From contig NZ_AP025592.1 of NCBI RefSeq assembly GCF_023169965.1, positions 2,666,001-2,730,000 on the forward strand: a stretch of DNA of 64,000 nucleotides, in the 5' to 3' direction. The DNA comes from Anaeromyxobacter paludicola (GTDB lineage Bacteria; Myxococcota; Myxococcia; Myxococcales; Anaeromyxobacteraceae). This document shows, one piece after another, positions 7,260-16,396 of the stretch. Each line of letters starts with the position of its first letter. The stretch's first letter is position 1. The position numbers were made by a program, and so were the translations under genes. The notes under the pieces were generated by a model. That model made no database searches and was not told where the DNA came from. It was given only the letters and a program-made list of their open reading frames with translations.

Positions 7260-8528
7260 TCACCTCTTGAACTTCTCGTGACACTTGGTGCAGAGCTCGG
7301 TCGTCGTCGGGAACGGGTTCATGTGCTTGTACTCGGTGCCGTGCGCCCGGTGGCAGGAGAGGCAGTCGAGGATCAGGTTCGGGTTGCGCGGGTCCTTGTG
7401 CTTGGCGCCGATCGGGTGGGTCGAGTGCTTCTGCCAGTCGTGGCAGGTGCCGCAGAGCTCGATGGTCTCGGGCCGCTGCATCATCAGCGCGGCGGGGGCG
7501 CCGTGCGGGTCGTGGCAGCGCGTGCACTGGCCGTCGGCGATGGGCTTGTGCTTGGTCTCGGAGAGCGCCTGGCGCTTCACGGTGTCGGCGTGGCAGCTGC
7601 CGCAGACCGTCACCATGTTCGCCTTCAGCATCCCCTTCTGCTTGCCGGCGTGCGGGCTGTGGCAGGAGAGGCAGGCGTCGCCGTTCGACACCGCCCAGTG
7701 CACGCGGGTGCGGTCGAGCATGCCCGCCACCTTCTGCGCGTGGCAGCCCTTGCAGAGCGTCACCCCGGCCTGCTTCGGCTGGAACTTCCTCGCCGAGCCG
7801 GGCGGCTCGTGGCACTGCGCGCACATCGCCTTCGCCACCGGCGGGTGGACGTTGTCGTAGAGCATGCCGCGCACGTTCGAGCCGTGCGGGTCGTGGCAGG
7901 AGGTGCAGCGCGCGCCGGCCACCGGGTAGTTCTGGTGCTTCGCCACCAGCGCCGGCCGCTCCATCTTGTGGCAGCCGACGCAGAGCTCCGGGACGCCGCC
8001 CTTGAGGAGGCGCTCGCCCCTGGCCGAGCCGTGCGGGTCGTGGCAGGTGGCGCAGTCCTGCTCCACCGGCCGGTGCTTGAACTTCACGCTCGCCGCCGCT
8101 GTGACCACCGCCTTGTGGCAGCCCGCGCAGAGGTCCTTGGGCGCCTTCACGAGGTTGTTCTTGAAGCCGGAGGCGTGGGGGTCGTGGCAGGTGAGGCAGC
8201 CGCCGTCGGCCACCGGCTTGTGCGTGCTCCGCGGCTTCTCGGGCACCACCTGGTGGCAGGCCGCGCAGGTCCGGCCCGGCTCGGCCGAGAGCATCTTGCC
8301 GTGGTTGGAGGCGTGCGGGCTGTGGCAGCCGGTGCAGTCGCGCGACCGGACCGGCGTGTGGACGAACTTCCGCTTCAGCACGGCGTCGAAGTCGCCGGAG
8401 TGGCAGTCGAGGCAGACCTTGCCGTTGGCGCCGGGCTTCAGCTTGAGCTTGTCCGGGCCGGCGGCGCGGGCGGCGCCGGCGGCGAGGAGCGCGGCGGCGA
8501 GGAGGACCAGGGGGGTACGCGAGCGCAT
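7260..8528 (-). CDS. 16-haem periplasmic cytochrome (doubled CXXCH repeats)
   Basis: A 422-residue protein with signal peptide (ends ARAAG). I count sixteen CXXCH motifs, arranged as repeating pairs: one site followed by DPHGS/SPHAS-type residues, then a second site about 20-30 residues on. This is the 'doubled CXXCH' architecture (PF09699/TIGR01905). Such proteins behave as linear haem wires. Start ATG 8528 lies 11 nt after the stop of the 26-haem gene, and the stop is 5 nt before the NHL gene. It probably carries electrons across the periplasm or along the outer membrane to the OmcS export or assembly site (inference). Confidence 0.9.
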   Translation of the reverse strand: MRSRTPLVLLAAALLAAGAARAAGPDKLKLKPGANGKVCLDCHSGDFDAVLKRKFVHTPVRSRDCTGCHSPHASNHGKMLSAEPGRTCAACHQVVPEKPRSTHKPVADGGCLTCHDPHASGFKNNLVKAPKDLCAGCHKAVVTAAASVKFKHRPVEQDCATCHDPHGSARGERLLKGGVPELCVGCHKMERPALVAKHQNYPVAGARCTSCHDPHGSNVRGMLYDNVHPPVAKAMCAQCHEPPGSARKFQPKQAGVTLCKGCHAQKVAGMLDRTRVHWAVSNGDACLSCHSPHAGKQKGMLKANMVTVCGSCHADTVKRQALSETKHKPIADGQCTRCHDPHGAPAALMMQRPETIELCGTCHDWQKHSTHPIGAKHKDPRNPNLILDCLSCHRAHGTEYKHMNPFPTTTELCTKCHEKFKR

Positions 8529-8539
8529 GGGGTCTCCCG

Positions 8540-10498
8540 CTACTTGGACGCGACGTGGCAGGCGTCGCACTGCCGCGACGCGAAGGGCGCGTGCTGGTTG
8601 ACCTTGAAGAGCTTCCCGTCCTTCGAGGCGTGGGGGTCGTGGCAGCTCACGCAGCGGATCGCCTTGGGGTCGATGCCGAGGTGCGAGCCCGAGAACGTCT
8701 TGTCGGTGACGTCGTGGCACTGGGCGCAGACCTCGCCCACCGGCCCGGCCACGAGCGACGGCTGCGCCGAGGCGTGGGGCTTGTGGCAGGTGAGGCAGTC
8801 GCTCGCCGGGGCGTGCGCCTTCTCCTTGCCGAGCCGCTCCTTCACCGGCTTGTGGCAGGCGAAGCAGAGGTCGGGCGGCGAGGTGAGCAGGAGCCGCTTC
8901 AGCTTCGAGCGGTGCGGGCTGTGGCAGCCGGTGCAGGAGCCCTTGGCGAAGGCCGGGTGGACGCTCGTCGCGCCGGCGAGCTCCTTGCCGGTCGCGGCGT
9001 GGCAGCCGAGGCAGAGCGTCTTCTGCTCGCTGCGCGCCATGCCGGGGGCGTTGGAGCCGTGCGGGTCGTGGCAGTCGAGGCACTTGCCCTCGCCGAACGG
9101 CTTGTGGGTCGTGCCGCCCTCCGGCGCCGCGGTGAAGAGCTGCGCGTGGCAGCCCTCGCAGAGCTTCGAGCCCTGGGCCTTGAGCAGCTTCGGGTTGTCG
9201 GAGGCGTGGCCGTCGTGGCAGGCGGTGCAGTTGCCGTCCTGCACCGGCCGGTGCGTGCGCACCTTGACGAAGCGGGTCTCGGCGTCGCGGTGGCAGGAGT
9301 AGCAGACCCGGTCCACGCGCGCCTTGAAGAGGTTCCGGGTGGAGGCGCCGTGGGGGTCGTGGCAGGCGCCGCAGTCGCCGGCCGCGAAGGCGGCGTGCAT
9401 CACCTTCTTCTTCGCGGCCTGCTCCTTCACCTTGCCGTGGCAGCTCGCGCAGATCTGCTCCGCCGGCACCTTGAGGAGCTTGGCGTTCCCGGAGGCGTGC
9501 GGCTGGTGGCACGAGGCGCAGCCCTGGGGCGAGGTCATCGGCTTGTGCTGCACCGCCGCCGGCTCGGCGAAGCGCTTGTGGCAGGTCTGGCAGAGCTTGG
9601 CGCCGGCGGCGCGGGCGAGCTTGGGCGCCGCCGAGCCGTGCGGGTCGTGGCAGGAGAGGCACTCGCCCTTCTTCACCGGGGCGTGCTGCACCTTGCCCGC
9701 GAAGGCCTTGGCGTCGTGGCAGCCCTCGCAGAGCTGCGCGCCCTTCGCCTGCACCGCGAACGGCTTGGGCGACTTCGGCGAGGCGTGGCAGGCCTCGCAG
9801 GACTGGGTGGCGACCGGGTTGTGCAGGCTGCCCCGGAGCAGCTTCGGCCCGTCCGACGAGTGCGGGTCGTGGCAGTTGGTGCAGGTGGTGACCGGGTAGC
9901 CGCCGTGCGCCTTCTGGAACGAGGCGTTCGACTGGTGGCAGCCGGCGCAGAGCTTCGACTGCTCGGACTTGAGGAGGTCCTTCACCGTGGAGGCGTGGGC
10001 GGCGTGGCAGGAGCCGCAGCCGTCCTTCAGCACCGCGTGCACGGTCTTGCGCTGGAACGGCTCACGCTGGTGGCAGCCGAAGCAGGCCTCCGCCCCCTCC
10101 GCCTTGAGGAAGTGCGGCGCCTTCGAGCCGTGCGGGTCGTGGCACTTGGTGCACTCGCCGGTGCGGAGCACCTTGTGGACGACCGGCTTGTCCATGCCGA
10201 TCGACTCCTTCTTGTGGCAGGAGTAGCAGAGCGCGTTCCCGGTCTGCTTCAGGAGGAGCTTGCCGGAGGTGCCGTGGCGCAGGTGGCAGGACTCGCACTT
10301 CTGCTCCTTCACCGCGGCGTGGGCGTACTTCGCCTCCTTGAACTTGTCGGCCGCCTTCTGGTGGCAGTCGATGCAGCTCTTGGTCTTGAACTTCCGCTCC
10401 GCCGCGCCGGCGCCGGCCGGCGCCAGGAGCGCCAGGGCCGCGCCGAGCGCGAGCGCCAGGGCGAGCAGGCTCCACCACCGATTCGAGAGCTCTTTCAA
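8540..10498 (-). CDS. 26-haem periplasmic cytochrome (doubled CXXCH repeats)
   Basis: A 652-residue protein. The N-terminal hydrophobic segment (residues about 9-33) is a signal peptide ending AGAGAAE. Twenty-six CXXCH motifs run from residue about 42 to four residues before the C-terminus, in alternating CXXCH-xPHxS and plain CXXCH units. The only available start is TTG 10498, preceded by GAGGTCACC; no ATG occurs before the haem repeats. Together with the 16-haem neighbour it could form a long conductive path. I recall that Geobacter omcS regions also carry a very large multihaem cytochrome, but this needs a synteny check. Confidence 0.9.
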   Translation of the reverse strand: MKELSNRWWSLLALALALGAALALLAPAGAGAAERKFKTKSCIDCHQKAADKFKEAKYAHAAVKEQKCESCHLRHGTSGKLLLKQTGNALCYSCHKKESIGMDKPVVHKVLRTGECTKCHDPHGSKAPHFLKAEGAEACFGCHQREPFQRKTVHAVLKDGCGSCHAAHASTVKDLLKSEQSKLCAGCHQSNASFQKAHGGYPVTTCTNCHDPHSSDGPKLLRGSLHNPVATQSCEACHASPKSPKPFAVQAKGAQLCEGCHDAKAFAGKVQHAPVKKGECLSCHDPHGSAAPKLARAAGAKLCQTCHKRFAEPAAVQHKPMTSPQGCASCHQPHASGNAKLLKVPAEQICASCHGKVKEQAAKKKVMHAAFAAGDCGACHDPHGASTRNLFKARVDRVCYSCHRDAETRFVKVRTHRPVQDGNCTACHDGHASDNPKLLKAQGSKLCEGCHAQLFTAAPEGGTTHKPFGEGKCLDCHDPHGSNAPGMARSEQKTLCLGCHAATGKELAGATSVHPAFAKGSCTGCHSPHRSKLKRLLLTSPPDLCFACHKPVKERLGKEKAHAPASDCLTCHKPHASAQPSLVAGPVGEVCAQCHDVTDKTFSGSHLGIDPKAIRCVSCHDPHASKDGKLFKVNQHAPFASRQCDACHVASK

Positions 10499-10520
10499 GG
10501 TGACCTCGGGCGCGGTCGCG

Positions 10521-12266
10521 CTAGTAGCCGATGCGGGTCAGGTAGACGGCCACGGCGTGGGACTTCCGGATCTTGGCGTTCGACGCGCGCAGCGCGCGGT
10601 TCAGGTTCTCGCCGATGAGCTTCTTCCCGATGACGGCGCGCGCCGCCTCGTAGGGCTGCTGCTGCCCCGGGGTGGCGCTCACGAGCCGCACCAGGAAGTA
10701 CTGCCCCTCGACCGCCTGCAGCCGGCAGTCGCCCGGGCGGGCCCCGGAGAGCTGGTTCGCGAGCTCGGGCGGGAGGGCGGTGGCGCTCACCACGGTGTTG
10801 TCGAGCTGGGCCTTGCGCTGGTCCTCCTTCACCTGCCCGGACGCGTTGGCGCGGAGCCAGCGGAAGTCGGTGCCGGCGCGGAGCTTGTCGAAGGCGGCCT
10901 GCGCGTCCTGGGCGCTCGAGAAGGTGAGGCTCTCGAGCTTGTACATGGCCGGGGTGGCGAAGTCGGCCTTGTGCTTCGCGTAGTAGGCGCGCCCCTCGTC
11001 CTCGGTGACCTTCACGTCGGGCATGATGGCGCGCTCGAGGTAGGCGCTGAACAGCGTGGCCTCCTTGAACTCGGCCATGTAGCGGCGGAACTCGGCGCTC
11101 TCGGCGATCTTCTGGCGGCGCGCCTCGGCCAGCACCAGCCGCTGCCGGAGCACCACCTGGAAGACGTGGGGCTTGGCGGCGTTGGCGCGGCGCTCCTTGA
11201 TGGGCGCGTCGATGCCGTGGAAGAACTTCTCCTCCATGCCGCGGATGAGGTCGGCCACCGTGAGCGGCTTGTCGCCCTCGATGGTCGCGAGCACCCGCTG
11301 GTCCTTGCGCAGCGCCGCGACGCCCGGCTTCCTCGCCTCGAGGTCGAGCTTCGCGAGGAGCTTCTTGTCGGTGCGCGCGTGCTGCTTCGCGAGCGCGTCG
11401 TAGTACTTGAAGGTGGCCGACTGCCGGGCGGCCTCGAGGGCCCGCTGCTCGGCCCTGGCCCGCTCGGCGGGGACCTCGGGGTAGCGCGCGCCGAGCACCT
11501 GCACCACCGTGAAGCCGTCCGCGAGCTTCACCACCCGCGCCGCGCCGGCGGGCGCCGTGGCGATCACCTTCGCCACCTCCGGCTTCACGCCGGCGGCGCC
11601 GGTGTAGCCCGCCTCGAGCCGGCCCTGGGCCTTCTTCGCGGCGACGAGCTTCGCCCCGAGCGCCTCGAAGCTGCCGCCGGCCGCGAGCGCCTTCTGGAAG
11701 GCCTTGGCGTCGGCCTCCTTGGCGAAGAGCAGCGAGCGGACCTGGTACTCGCGGACGGCGTCGCGGTAGAGCCGCTCGACGACCTTCGGGTCGGGCTTCA
11801 CGCCGGCGACCGCCCGGGCGCGGACGCGCACGAGGAGCTGCGTCGTCTCCTCGTCCTGGATGGCCTGCTTCACCTCCGGGAGGTCCTCGAGCCCCATCTC
11901 CCGGGCCTCGATGACGCAGAGCTTCATGTCCACCAGCCGGTCGAGGACCGGCTTGAAGTCGTGCTGGCTCGTGGGCGCGGCGTGGCCCTCCTCGTGGGCG
12001 GCGGCGAGCGCGTCGGTGACCTGCTGGAGCGTGATCTCCTCGTCGTCCACCCGCGCCACCGGCAGCGTCGCCGACTGCTCGGAGAAGAGCGGCGCCTGCA
12101 CCTCGCGCCCGTCGCGGACGAGGTACGCGCGCATCTCGCGCTGCGCCCCGGCGGGCGCGGCGGCGGGCGCGGGGGTCGGCGCGGCGGCGGGCGCGCCCTG
12201 GGCGCGCGCGAGCCCCGGCGTGGCGAAGGCGAGGAGGAGAGTGGCGGTTGCGGTCCGGTGGTTCAC
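10521..12266 (-). CDS. SurA/PpiC-like periplasmic chaperone with two parvulin-like domains
   Basis: About 581 aa, signal peptide ending ARAQ. A SurA-N-like helical region (VDDEEITLQQVTDALAAA onward, residues about 70-160) precedes a first parvulin-like unit (residues about 170-270) and a second (residues about 440-545). GTG 12266 has AAAGG 8 nt before it; GTG 12272, six bases upstream, is nearly as likely. It lies between outer-membrane components and the large cytochromes, which suggests it assists folding or export of the beta-barrel or of OmcS subunits. Whether the parvulin domains keep isomerase activity is not clear from sequence. Confidence 0.8.
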   Translation of the reverse strand: MNHRTATATLLLAFATPGLARAQGAPAAAPTPAPAAAPAGAQREMRAYLVRDGREVQAPLFSEQSATLPVARVDDEEITLQQVTDALAAAHEEGHAAPTSQHDFKPVLDRLVDMKLCVIEAREMGLEDLPEVKQAIQDEETTQLLVRVRARAVAGVKPDPKVVERLYRDAVREYQVRSLLFAKEADAKAFQKALAAGGSFEALGAKLVAAKKAQGRLEAGYTGAAGVKPEVAKVIATAPAGAARVVKLADGFTVVQVLGARYPEVPAERARAEQRALEAARQSATFKYYDALAKQHARTDKKLLAKLDLEARKPGVAALRKDQRVLATIEGDKPLTVADLIRGMEEKFFHGIDAPIKERRANAAKPHVFQVVLRQRLVLAEARRQKIAESAEFRRYMAEFKEATLFSAYLERAIMPDVKVTEDEGRAYYAKHKADFATPAMYKLESLTFSSAQDAQAAFDKLRAGTDFRWLRANASGQVKEDQRKAQLDNTVVSATALPPELANQLSGARPGDCRLQAVEGQYFLVRLVSATPGQQQPYEAARAVIGKKLIGENLNRALRASNAKIRKSHAVAVYLTRIGY

Positions 12267-12465
12267 GTTCACGTCCTTTCGCGGGCGGCCGGGCGATCGC
12301 CCGGTTGCTCGCTGCTCCGGTGGAGTACCGACTGCATCGCGTGTGCCTCGACCAAGGGACAGGGCGGACGCGCGGATCCGCGGCTTCTCGCGCCGCTCCG
12401 GCGCCGCGCGCACTCCGGGTCACGCAAGGGCTGCACGACCCCGCGCGCGCTGGTCCGATTTTGCG

Positions 12466-13629
12466 TCACGGCCTGCGCTCCTCGGTCGCCCGCGTGGGCG
12501 CCGACGAGGCGGGGGCCTGCTCGGTCGCTCCGAAGAGCGACACCGCCGCCGAGCGCGAGAGGCGGCAGGCGAGCGCGCTGGCGGTGCTCACCCTGCCCTG
12601 CTCGAAGAGCCAGACGCGGTCGTTGCCGGTGGCGTGCGAGGTCGCCTGCCAGACGAGCCGGCCGGCGCGATCGAGCGCCATGGCGGTGAAGTCCATCGAC
12701 GGGGCGTCCCCGTCCACCAGCTCGCGGACGTAGCCCGCGATCACCACGTCGGTCTGCAGCACCTCGATCATGGCGCGCGCGGTGTCGAGCGAGACGCCGC
12801 CCTCCATGATCACCCGGTAGCGGCGCAGCCGATCGCGGGTCACGCCCGGCTCGACGACCTGCAGGCGCCGGTACGCCGCGAGCTGGCGCGTGAGCTCGAG
12901 CGCGAGCAGCTCGCCGGCGCGGCGCCGCGAGGTCTCGTTGAAGAAGGGCAGCACCGCCACCGAGTAGCCGCCGCCCGGGTCGAACTGCGGCGAGCGGAAG
13001 GCGACCCGCGGCTCGAACCGCCCCTCGTCCGGGCACGGCGGCGCCGCCACGCCGGTCTCGAGCGCCCGCGCGAGCGAGCCGCGCAGCCGCGCCAGCTCGC
13101 GCGCCTCGAGGGCGCGCGGGTCGCGCACCAGCCCCAGGCCGAGCAGGCCGGGCGAGTCGTCGCCGGCCCGCGCCACGCCGTCGATCCAGAGGAGGCGCGC
13201 CTCGGGCGTCGCCGAGACGAGCCGCGCCGTGACCGCGAGCCGCGGGGCGGGCTGGCTCGCGTAGGCCTCCACCTCGGCGAGGAGGATCGCGTCCACCCCG
13301 AGCTCCTCCCGCGCCGCCGCGGCGGAGGTGGCGTCGATGCCGCCGGTGAAGCGGAGCCGGTGCTTCTCGAGGAAGTCCTCGACCGGCTCGCCGGAGACCA
13401 CCTGGAGGCCCGCGCCCTGCGCCACCCGCAGGAGCTCCCCGTCGAGCTCCCGCAGCGGCACCGGGCCGGCCGCCAGGTTGTCGGCCGGGAGCAGCGCCAC
13501 CTTGAGGACCCGCGCCGGCGGGCGCGCCGCGTCGCCGCCGGCCGCCCGCGGCCCCCCGCAGGCGGCGCCGAGCAGCGCCAGCAGCGCCAGCGCGGCGCTA
13601 CTGCTTGAAGAGCCGGTCGAGGAGGTCAT
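12466..13629 (-). CDS. Outer-membrane lipoprotein with two TolB-N/CsgG-like domains
   Basis: A 387-residue protein with a lipoprotein-like signal (LLGAAC, Cys about residue 24; the -3 residue is atypical). Two similar alpha/beta halves start VLKVALLPADNL and GYSVAVLPFFNET. The VAVLPF-N pattern is the hallmark of the TolB-N/CsgG/GNA1162 fold. Its start overlaps the end of the neighbouring GNA1162-like gene by 32 nt, implying coupled translation. A 199-nt gap separates it from the chaperone gene downstream, and I see no gene or terminator there. It may be a subunit or partner of an outer-membrane secretion channel for the filament (inference). Confidence 0.65.
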   Translation of the reverse strand: MTSSTGSSSSSAALALLALLGAACGGPRAAGGDAARPPARVLKVALLPADNLAAGPVPLRELDGELLRVAQGAGLQVVSGEPVEDFLEKHRLRFTGGIDATSAAAAREELGVDAILLAEVEAYASQPAPRLAVTARLVSATPEARLLWIDGVARAGDDSPGLLGLGLVRDPRALEARELARLRGSLARALETGVAAPPCPDEGRFEPRVAFRSPQFDPGGGYSVAVLPFFNETSRRRAGELLALELTRQLAAYRRLQVVEPGVTRDRLRRYRVIMEGGVSLDTARAMIEVLQTDVVIAGYVRELVDGDAPSMDFTAMALDRAGRLVWQATSHATGNDRVWLFEQGRVSTASALACRLSRSAAVSLFGATEQAPASSAPTRATEERRP

Positions 13630-14179
13630 TGACGAGGCTCTCCGTGACGTCGTTCACCGGCGCGCCGCCGCCGCCGAACATCCGGTCCATCATGGTGAGG
13701 CCGCCCTTGGTGGACGACGCCGACCAGATGACCCGCCCGCTCGAGGCCTCGAACATCTGCACGCTCGCCGAGACCACGTTCGCCGAGGCCGAGCCGGACC
13801 GCACCTCGCCGTACTCCTTCACCACGCCGCCGATCACCGCGTCGCACTTGATGAGCCCGCCGAGCTTGGTGATCTCCTCCGGGCTCGGGTTGATCGGGTT
13901 GGCCACGCCGAGCCGGCTCAGGCCGCGCGCCACCTCGCCGTTCGGCAGCACGTAGATGGAGCCGCTCGCGAGCAGCATGTTGGCGAAGACGTCGCGCACC
14001 CGCTCCGCGCCGGCCGAGTCGCGCGAGAGGTTGCCGAAGGGGAGCACCGCCACGACCTTCACCGAGCCGAAGTCCATGTTGGCGTCGTGGAACTTGTGCC
14101 CGCCGCCGCTGGCGCAGGCGCTCGCGAGCGCCGCGGTGGCGAGGACGAGGAGGGTCGGGAGCCGGAGCGGGGTTCTCAT
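13598..14179 (-). CDS. GNA1162/DUF799-like lipoprotein, CsgG-related
   Basis: A 193-residue protein with a classical lipobox (ALASAC, Cys about residue 22). The mature domain (VVAVLPFGNLSRDSAGA..., then IKCDAVIGGVVKEYGEV and a strand with ASSGRVIWSAS) is the GNA1162/CsgG-type fold. CsgG relatives form outer-membrane pores or pore-associated lipoproteins. It starts 9 nt after the beta-barrel gene and overlaps the next lipoprotein gene. That position beside a beta-barrel protein in an OmcS locus makes an export or assembly role likely but unproven. Confidence 0.7.
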   Translation of the reverse strand: MRTPLRLPTLLVLATAALASACASGGGHKFHDANMDFGSVKVVAVLPFGNLSRDSAGAERVRDVFANMLLASGSIYVLPNGEVARGLSRLGVANPINPSPEEITKLGGLIKCDAVIGGVVKEYGEVRSGSASANVVSASVQMFEASSGRVIWSASSTKGGLTMMDRMFGGGGAPVNDVTESLVNDLLDRLFKQ

Positions 14180-14188
14180 CGGAGGGTC

Positions 14189-16396
14189 CTAGAGCTGGAT
14201 TGCGAGGCTCGCGGTGAACGACCGCGTGTCGGTGGTCCCGGTCGGCGCGTCGGAGCCGAGCAGGCTGTAGTTGAGGTCGAGGTAGGCGTGAGGGGAGAAG
14301 TTCCAGCGCGCGCCCGCGGAGGCGGCGTGGGTCTTCGCGTCGAGCGCGGTGTCGAGGGACTCGGTGTACGCGAGCCGGAGCAGGAGCGAGCCGTCCGGGA
14401 ACGGGGTGAGCCCGCCGCTGAAGGTGGCGAGGGTGGTGGGGCGGGTGCCCTTGATGATCCGCTGCACGGCGGTCGAGAGGTACAACGCGGGGAACGGGCT
14501 GATCGACAGCGCGCCGTCCACGCGCTCGTTCTCCAGGCTGCTGTCGGGGAGGCCGCCGCCGGTCTGGCGCAGGCTCGAGTACGCGTAGGTGCTCGAGAGC
14601 GTCACCACGCGGTTCGGGATGAGCGAGGCGGTCGCGACCACGGTGGGCCCGCGCGCGACCGCGCCGGTCTCGAGCAGGTTGTAGGCGTAGCCGGTCGAGA
14701 GCAGCAGGTCCACGCCGCGGTAGAGCGCCGCCCGGTTCACCAGCGTGGCCGAGTTGAGCTCGGCGCTGCCGCGCGGCGTCTGGGTGAGCTGCCCGCTGTA
14801 GGTGAGGGCGTGGGTGAGCGTCGGGAGCGGCGTCGCCGCGAGCGAGGCCGAGTACTGCCAGGCGCCGTCGTGCTGCCCCGGGGTGCCGGAGGCGCTCACC
14901 CCGGTGTCCTGCCGGGCGACGCGCGCGGCGAGCTTGAGCCAGTCCCGCAGGGCCCGCTCGAGCGAGAGCCCGTTCTGCAGCGTGTAGGCGGTGTTGCCGC
15001 GGCTGTAGGAGAGGTTCCCGGCGAAGTCGTAGGCGAGGAGCGGGTCGGCGGTGAGCTGCTGGCGCATCGCCAGCGAGGCGCTGTGGGAGCTGAGGGTGGA
15101 GCGGCCGCGCACCTGCGCCGCCGGGACCACCTGGTAGGCCTGGAGCTCGGTGACGAGCACGTCGGCGTAGCGCCGGTCGGTGGTCAGGGCCGGCGGGAGC
15201 GGCTGCACCACCAGCTTCACGAACGGCGCCTGGACCTGCTGCAGGGTGAGCTCGTACCGGTTCAGGAGCGCGTTGAAGATCACCGTCCCGGCGAGCGCCA
15301 CCTGCGTCCAGTGCAGGTTGTCGTCGCTGCGCCAGGCGGTGAACGAGAGCGCGGTCGAGATCTCCGGCGGCAGCGGCCGCTGCACGTAGACGTAGAGGGT
15401 GTTGAGCTGCGTGGTCGGGTCGGCGAACTGGAGGCCGAGCTCGCGCGCGGCGGTGTCGCCGGCGATCGACGCCGACCAGCCCAGGTTCAGGTTGGCGGAG
15501 ACGTCGGTCTTCCCGTCCACCAGCAGGCCGTTCGGGCCGAGGGTGTCGCTCTGGGGCAGCGCGGCCGGGGGCTCGACGAGGGAGAGGCCGGCGGAGGGCA
15601 GCTGCTGCGTCGCCACCGTGCCGCCCGCGCCGGCCACGCTGGTGTCGGAGATCCGGTTCGAGAAGGCGTAGTTGGCCTGGACGCTGGTCCGCCCGCCGTG
15701 GAAGGTGTCGCCGTAGGTGACGTGCGCGCTGTTGAGGAGCCCGTCGGTGGTCGTGCCCGAGAGGTGATCGACCGAGTCCTGCGCCTCGAGCGTGTACTGC
15801 ACGCTGAGCTGCCGGACGGCGTTGTAGCTCCAGCTCGCGAGCAGGTCGTTGAGCGTCGAGTCGGCGAAGCGGCGCGACACGTCGTAGGTGTCGGCGCGCG
15901 TGAGGCGCAGCTCGAGGTTGGGCAGGTCGACCGGGTGCCAGCCGAGGTGCAGCGTGTAGGTGTCGTTCACCTCGTGGAGCCGGCCGCCGCCGAGCGAGGT
16001 CTGGGTGGACTCGTCCTGCCGCTGGTAGCTCAGGTCGCCGCCGAGCACCGGCGGCCCGAGGTGCAGGCGGACGAAGCCGGACCCGCGCCAGGCGTCGCCG
16101 CTCGCGGAGAGGCCGGTGCCCGAGCTCCACTGCCGGTCGTCCTCGAAGAGCCCGTTCCCCTCGAGCCGGACCAGCGGGGCGAAGGAGCGCGAGAAGCCGA
16201 GGCTGTAGCGCTGGGTGAGCTCGTCCACCGTGGAGGTGGTCACGTGCCCCTGCGCGTCGGTGGTCCGCGTGTCCACGTGCGAGTACCCGGGCTCCAGGTA
16301 GAGCGAGAGGCCGTCCGCGCCGGCCGGGCACGGCGCCAGGGCGAGCGCGAGCGCCAGGGCGACGGCCGGGAGGAGGTGGGGGGCGGCCCTCCGCAT
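14189..16396 (-). CDS. Outer-membrane beta-barrel protein of the nanowire locus
   Basis: A 735-residue protein. Signal peptide (about 1-27, ending PAGADG) is followed by continuous alternating hydrophobic/polar strands with aromatic girdles (for example LSLYLEPGYSH, YLDLNYSLLGS). The C-terminus, FTASLAIQL, suits a BAM-recognised last strand. No Cys-rich or haem motif is present. The ATG at 16396 shares one base with the stop of the propeller lipoprotein gene. Size and context fit either a conduit barrel around multihaem cytochromes or an export channel for OmcS. Residues about 280-470 look less barrel-like and may be an extra beta domain. Confidence 0.75.
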   Translation of the reverse strand: MRRAAPHLLPAVALALALALAPCPAGADGLSLYLEPGYSHVDTRTTDAQGHVTTSTVDELTQRYSLGFSRSFAPLVRLEGNGLFEDDRQWSSGTGLSASGDAWRGSGFVRLHLGPPVLGGDLSYQRQDESTQTSLGGGRLHEVNDTYTLHLGWHPVDLPNLELRLTRADTYDVSRRFADSTLNDLLASWSYNAVRQLSVQYTLEAQDSVDHLSGTTTDGLLNSAHVTYGDTFHGGRTSVQANYAFSNRISDTSVAGAGGTVATQQLPSAGLSLVEPPAALPQSDTLGPNGLLVDGKTDVSANLNLGWSASIAGDTAARELGLQFADPTTQLNTLYVYVQRPLPPEISTALSFTAWRSDDNLHWTQVALAGTVIFNALLNRYELTLQQVQAPFVKLVVQPLPPALTTDRRYADVLVTELQAYQVVPAAQVRGRSTLSSHSASLAMRQQLTADPLLAYDFAGNLSYSRGNTAYTLQNGLSLERALRDWLKLAARVARQDTGVSASGTPGQHDGAWQYSASLAATPLPTLTHALTYSGQLTQTPRGSAELNSATLVNRAALYRGVDLLLSTGYAYNLLETGAVARGPTVVATASLIPNRVVTLSSTYAYSSLRQTGGGLPDSSLENERVDGALSISPFPALYLSTAVQRIIKGTRPTTLATFSGGLTPFPDGSLLLRLAYTESLDTALDAKTHAASAGARWNFSPHAYLDLNYSLLGSDAPTGTTDTRSFTASLAIQL

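Noticed and set aside
7278-9302. Very long open frame on the plus strand opposite the 16-haem and 26-haem genes
   Set aside because: It is the antisense of CXXCH repeats in very GC-rich DNA, with no signal, family or RBS; the minus-strand reading gives regular haem repeats.
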